Shown here: positions 7,086 to 9,177 of the stretch, piece by piece | Layout of the letters: each line of letters begins with the position of its first letter | Numbering within the stretch: position 1 is the stretch's first letter | Source of the DNA: Ignavibacteria bacterium | GTDB taxonomy: Bacteria; Bacteroidota; Ignavibacteria; Kapaibacteriales; UBA4661 | NCBI GenBank assembly: GCA_013298375.1 | Contig: JAAFHM010000019.1 | Span: 1 to 9,177, forward strand | DNA: 9,177 nucleotides | Direction of reading: 5' to 3' | Made by a program: the position numbers and the translations under genes | The notes under the pieces: generated by a model | Databases searched by the model: none | What the model saw: the letters and a program-made list of their open reading frames with translations, nothing else | Told to the model about the DNA's origin: nothing

Positions 7086-8498
7086 TTATTTCTTTTTCTC
7101 GCCTTTATCGCCCTTGCCTCCGCCCACGACTTTATGCGGCAAGACTGGCGGGAAGCCGTTGAGTTGTCGCCAAATCTCGAAGCCGATAGGTACTTCGTTG
7201 AGCATAATCCACGAATTTGTTGGTGTACCTTGGCGGAGATATTGCGAGGAGGGCCATTTGCCCTGCTTTTGCGTAGAATCCGGCACAATCAATACGCGGT
7301 AATAGCCGCTTCCGTCGTCAACAGCGTCCACTACCGCCACACGCCCACCAAAGGTATTGAACGTGAAATTATCCCAGCCCGGATTGAAGACAAATGCCGG
7401 AAAGCCGGAAAACTGCACCCGCACCGGACGACCAACATCCACAATCGCTGCATCGCGGCTGCTGATAAAGGCTTCAACGGCTTGGTCTTGCGCTCCGGCA
7501 GTCGGCACAAGCATTGCCAGCATTTCACCTTCTTTGACGGTTTGCCCCGCACCAACTTCGGCAATACGCACCAAATAGCCGCTAATCGGAGCCGTAATCA
7601 CACTCGCTCCACCACGCTGCCGTGCATTGGCAACGCGGAGTTCAATTTCGGCAATAAGCGCATCGGCTTGCTGGATAACTCTGTTTTCCTCATTTTTTGC
7701 CGCTTCCACATCGCGCTTTGCTGATTCCAAAACAGTTTCCGAGCGAATAGAATCGGCTTGTGATTTTTGGAGATTCAACAGCGCCGTTTCCAGTTCTCGC
7801 TGCGAAGCAAGCCCTTCTTTCGTGAGGTCTTCTGCCCGTTTGTAACGAATGCGCGAGGTTTGAATTTCTATCAGAGCATTTGCTAAGGCTGCTTTTCCTG
7901 CCAGTTCGCGCTGTTCGGCTTGAATCACGCGCTGGCGTGCTGTTTGTACTGCCATTTCCTGAGCAGAAACAGTTCGTTCGCGCACCCGTTCAATTTTTTC
8001 CATGAAGTCGCTATCCATGAAATTCACATTCAGGTCTTGCAGAATAGCAATCGTATCACCCGCTTTGACCGTCATACCTTCGTTAGCAAACCAGCGCACA
8101 ATGCGCCCTGTAATTTGCGCATCAATCGTCTGCGGGCGCACACCCGGCACAAACGACGTGATTTTGCCGCTTCCGGTGATATTTTGTTGCCAAGGAACAA
8201 AAATGAGAAAAAGAATCATCAACGCGATGATTCCGAGAATTACCAGCGAAGTTCGCTGCAACCAACGCGGTGTTCGTGCGCGTTCCAGCGAATGAATTTC
8301 GGTAAGAATTTCAACCCTGTCTGGCGAAAATATGCTGTACACTCGATCCAAGTGGCGAACGGGAACAGTAGTTCTTGAGTGTGGCGATACGACACTGGGA
8401 ACGATGGTTGCCGCCCCTTCCAGCGCCTTCGGATGCGCCGACGGTGATTGTCCATTGGCAACAATCGTTTCAGGGGAAGGTGTTTTAACGTTGCTCAT
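7086..8498 (-). CDS. HlyD family membrane fusion (periplasmic adaptor) protein
   Basis: The adaptor links an inner-membrane transporter to the outer-membrane duct encoded next. From ATG 8498 it has 470 residues: a long cytosolic Pro/Ser-rich N-terminus (1-82), one membrane helix (about 83-102, SLVILGIIALMILFLIFVPW), a first lipoyl half ending GMTVKAGDTIAILQDLNV, a coiled coil of about 125 residues rich in Gln, Arg and Glu, the second lipoyl half APISGYLVRIAEVGAGQTVK (about 303-322), and a beta-barrel region with GRPVRVQFSGFPAF and LNEVPIGFEIWRQLNGFPP near the end. It finishes in a Gly/Lys tail (GGGKGDKGEKKK). The long coiled coil suits adaptors that pair with TolC. The frame extends to a TTG at 8516, but ATG is preferred. 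No ABC or other pump gene lies within the window, so the exported substrate is unknown. Confidence 0.92.
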   Translation of the reverse strand: MSNVKTPSPETIVANGQSPSAHPKALEGAATIVPSVVSPHSRTTVPVRHLDRVYSIFSPDRVEILTEIHSLERARTPRWLQRTSLVILGIIALMILFLIFVPWQQNITGSGKITSFVPGVRPQTIDAQITGRIVRWFANEGMTVKAGDTIAILQDLNVNFMDSDFMEKIERVRERTVSAQEMAVQTARQRVIQAEQRELAGKAALANALIEIQTSRIRYKRAEDLTKEGLASQRELETALLNLQKSQADSIRSETVLESAKRDVEAAKNEENRVIQQADALIAEIELRVANARQRGGASVITAPISGYLVRIAEVGAGQTVKEGEMLAMLVPTAGAQDQAVEAFISSRDAAIVDVGRPVRVQFSGFPAFVFNPGWDNFTFNTFGGRVAVVDAVDDGSGYYRVLIVPDSTQKQGKWPSSQYLRQGTPTNSWIMLNEVPIGFEIWRQLNGFPPVLPHKVVGGGKGDKGEKKK

Positions 8499-8621
8499 AA
8501 AGTTTGGCAAGGACAAAAATATTCAACAAAGCGCACTGCTTGGTATTGCTTGTTTTGTGGTACGTTTACTCATTTCATCTGACGAATAAACCACCCAAAC
8601 ATTGTACCCTCACGTGCCAAT

Positions 8622-9177
8622 TTAGTGCCGCAAAGCATTTTTAACTGCTTGATTCTGAAATACATAGCTGCCCGTGATTTTTCGGCGAAAGCCCCTCGCA
8701 TTGGTATTCGGAAACACGCCAATCCGCCGCACCTCCAGCAAATCTTCCTGCAAAAAAGCCGAGCCGGAATCCGAGGCAATACCGAATTGATAACCAGACT
8801 CACCAACAAGGCGCTTCACTTCCAGACTCAGCGAACCGTAAGGATAGCAAAAGCTGGTTACGGCTTGCCCCAAGCGGTTTTCCAGAATATGTTTGGATGT
8901 ACTGATTTCTGCTTGTGCTTGCGAAAGGTCGAGCGAGGCAAGGCGTGGATGCGTCATCGAATGCGAGCCGAAATCAATGCCGTGACGCTGCATCTCCTGT
9001 ATTTGTGCGGTATTCAAGAGCGGCAGATGTTCAGCGCCCGGAATGCCTTTGTCCCAATCATTATGCGTCATACCAGCGACAAGGAAAATCGTTGCCGTGA
9101 AGCCATAACGCTGCAATATCGGAAAAAGTAATGAATAATTATCCTCATAGCCATCATCAAATGTGAGCAATATGGGC
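8622..9177 (-). CDS. Polysaccharide deacetylase (NodB homology domain), 5' end missing
   Basis: The frame runs to the window edge without a start, leaving 184 C-terminal residues. It opens inside motif 1 of the NodB domain, PILLTFDDGYEDN, whose Asp pair supplies the catalytic base and a metal ligand. Motif 2, HSMTHP (about 72-77), supplies the two metal-binding His residues. Motif 3 appears as FCYPYG (about 109-114), with Cys-Tyr in place of the Arg seen in chitin and peptidoglycan deacetylases; this form occurs in the group that deacetylates exopolysaccharides. The enzyme would remove N-acetyl (or O-acetyl) groups from a surface glycan using a divalent metal. It is usually extracytoplasmic, but any signal peptide is outside the window. 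The HlyD gene follows about 120 bp downstream; shared transcription is possible but not shown. Confidence 0.92.
   Translation of the reverse strand, partial: PILLTFDDGYEDNYSLLFPILQRYGFTATIFLVAGMTHNDWDKGIPGAEHLPLLNTAQIQEMQRHGIDFGSHSMTHPRLASLDLSQAQAEISTSKHILENRLGQAVTSFCYPYGSLSLEVKRLVGESGYQFGIASDSGSAFLQEDLLEVRRIGVFPNTNARGFRRKITGSYVFQNQAVKNALRH

Noticed and set aside
6992..7288. N-terminal extension of the outer-membrane factor frame by 99 codons
   Set aside because: It overlaps the HlyD coding region, is Arg/Ser-rich without secretory character, and would bury the signal peptide that begins at 6991 or 6973.
6966..7724. 252-residue plus-strand frame, and a 203-residue plus-strand frame at 2126-2737
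   Set aside because: They lie antisense within the HlyD/outer-membrane factor genes and within gatB; their translations have no recognisable domain and read as shadows of the minus-strand genes.
8499..8516. TTG start for the HlyD protein, six codons upstream
   Set aside because: ATG at 8498 is the better start codon, and nothing upstream, such as a ribosome binding site, favours the TTG.
8514..8521. TATTTTTG on the minus strand, resembling a Bacteroidota TAnnTTTG -7 box before the HlyD gene
   Set aside because: There is no suitable -33 TTG element at the expected distance, and the implied leader would be only about 10 nt.

Overview
The window comes from a Gram-negative bacterium, most likely of the Bacteroidota/Chlorobiota (FCB) group. 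The evidence is an outer-membrane efflux protein with a signal peptide, a membrane fusion protein whose C-terminal barrel resembles those of that group, moderate GC, and no recognisable Shine-Dalgarno sequence before any of the six genes whose start lies in the window. The phylum is an inference; nothing here fixes the species. Every convincing gene is on the minus strand, so transcription runs from high to low coordinates.

In transcriptional order: (1) 9177-8622, the C-terminal part of a NodB-fold polysaccharide deacetylase, cut by the window edge. (2) 8498-7086, a HlyD-type membrane fusion protein. (3) 6991-5561, a TolC-type outer-membrane factor. Genes 2 and 3 form the periplasmic and outer-membrane parts of a trans-envelope exporter; the inner-membrane ATPase or pump is not in the window. 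(4) 5560-5139, a 422-bp gap holding a perfect 34-bp inverted repeat around a 42-nt spacer. (5) 5138-2985, a membrane sensor histidine kinase (TM - Cache-like sensor - TM - HAMP - PAS - HisKA - HATPase) interrupted by a single in-frame TAA in the sensor domain. (6) 2944-1484, gatB, a housekeeping tRNA amidotransferase subunit. (7) 1453-668, a class I SAM methyltransferase. (8) 614 to beyond position 1, an FkbM-family methyltransferase, cut by the window edge.

The block from the kinase to the FkbM gene is tightly packed (gaps of 40, 30 and 53 bp) and could be one transcript. The deacetylase, exporter and two methyltransferases suggest cell-surface glycan or secretion functions around gatB, but no glycosyltransferase or polymerase is visible to confirm a polysaccharide locus.

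I do not see a clearly new system. The points most worth a second look are the nonsense codon splitting the histidine kinase, the nested inverted repeat upstream of it, and a perfect 15-bp tandem duplication between the kinase and gatB.
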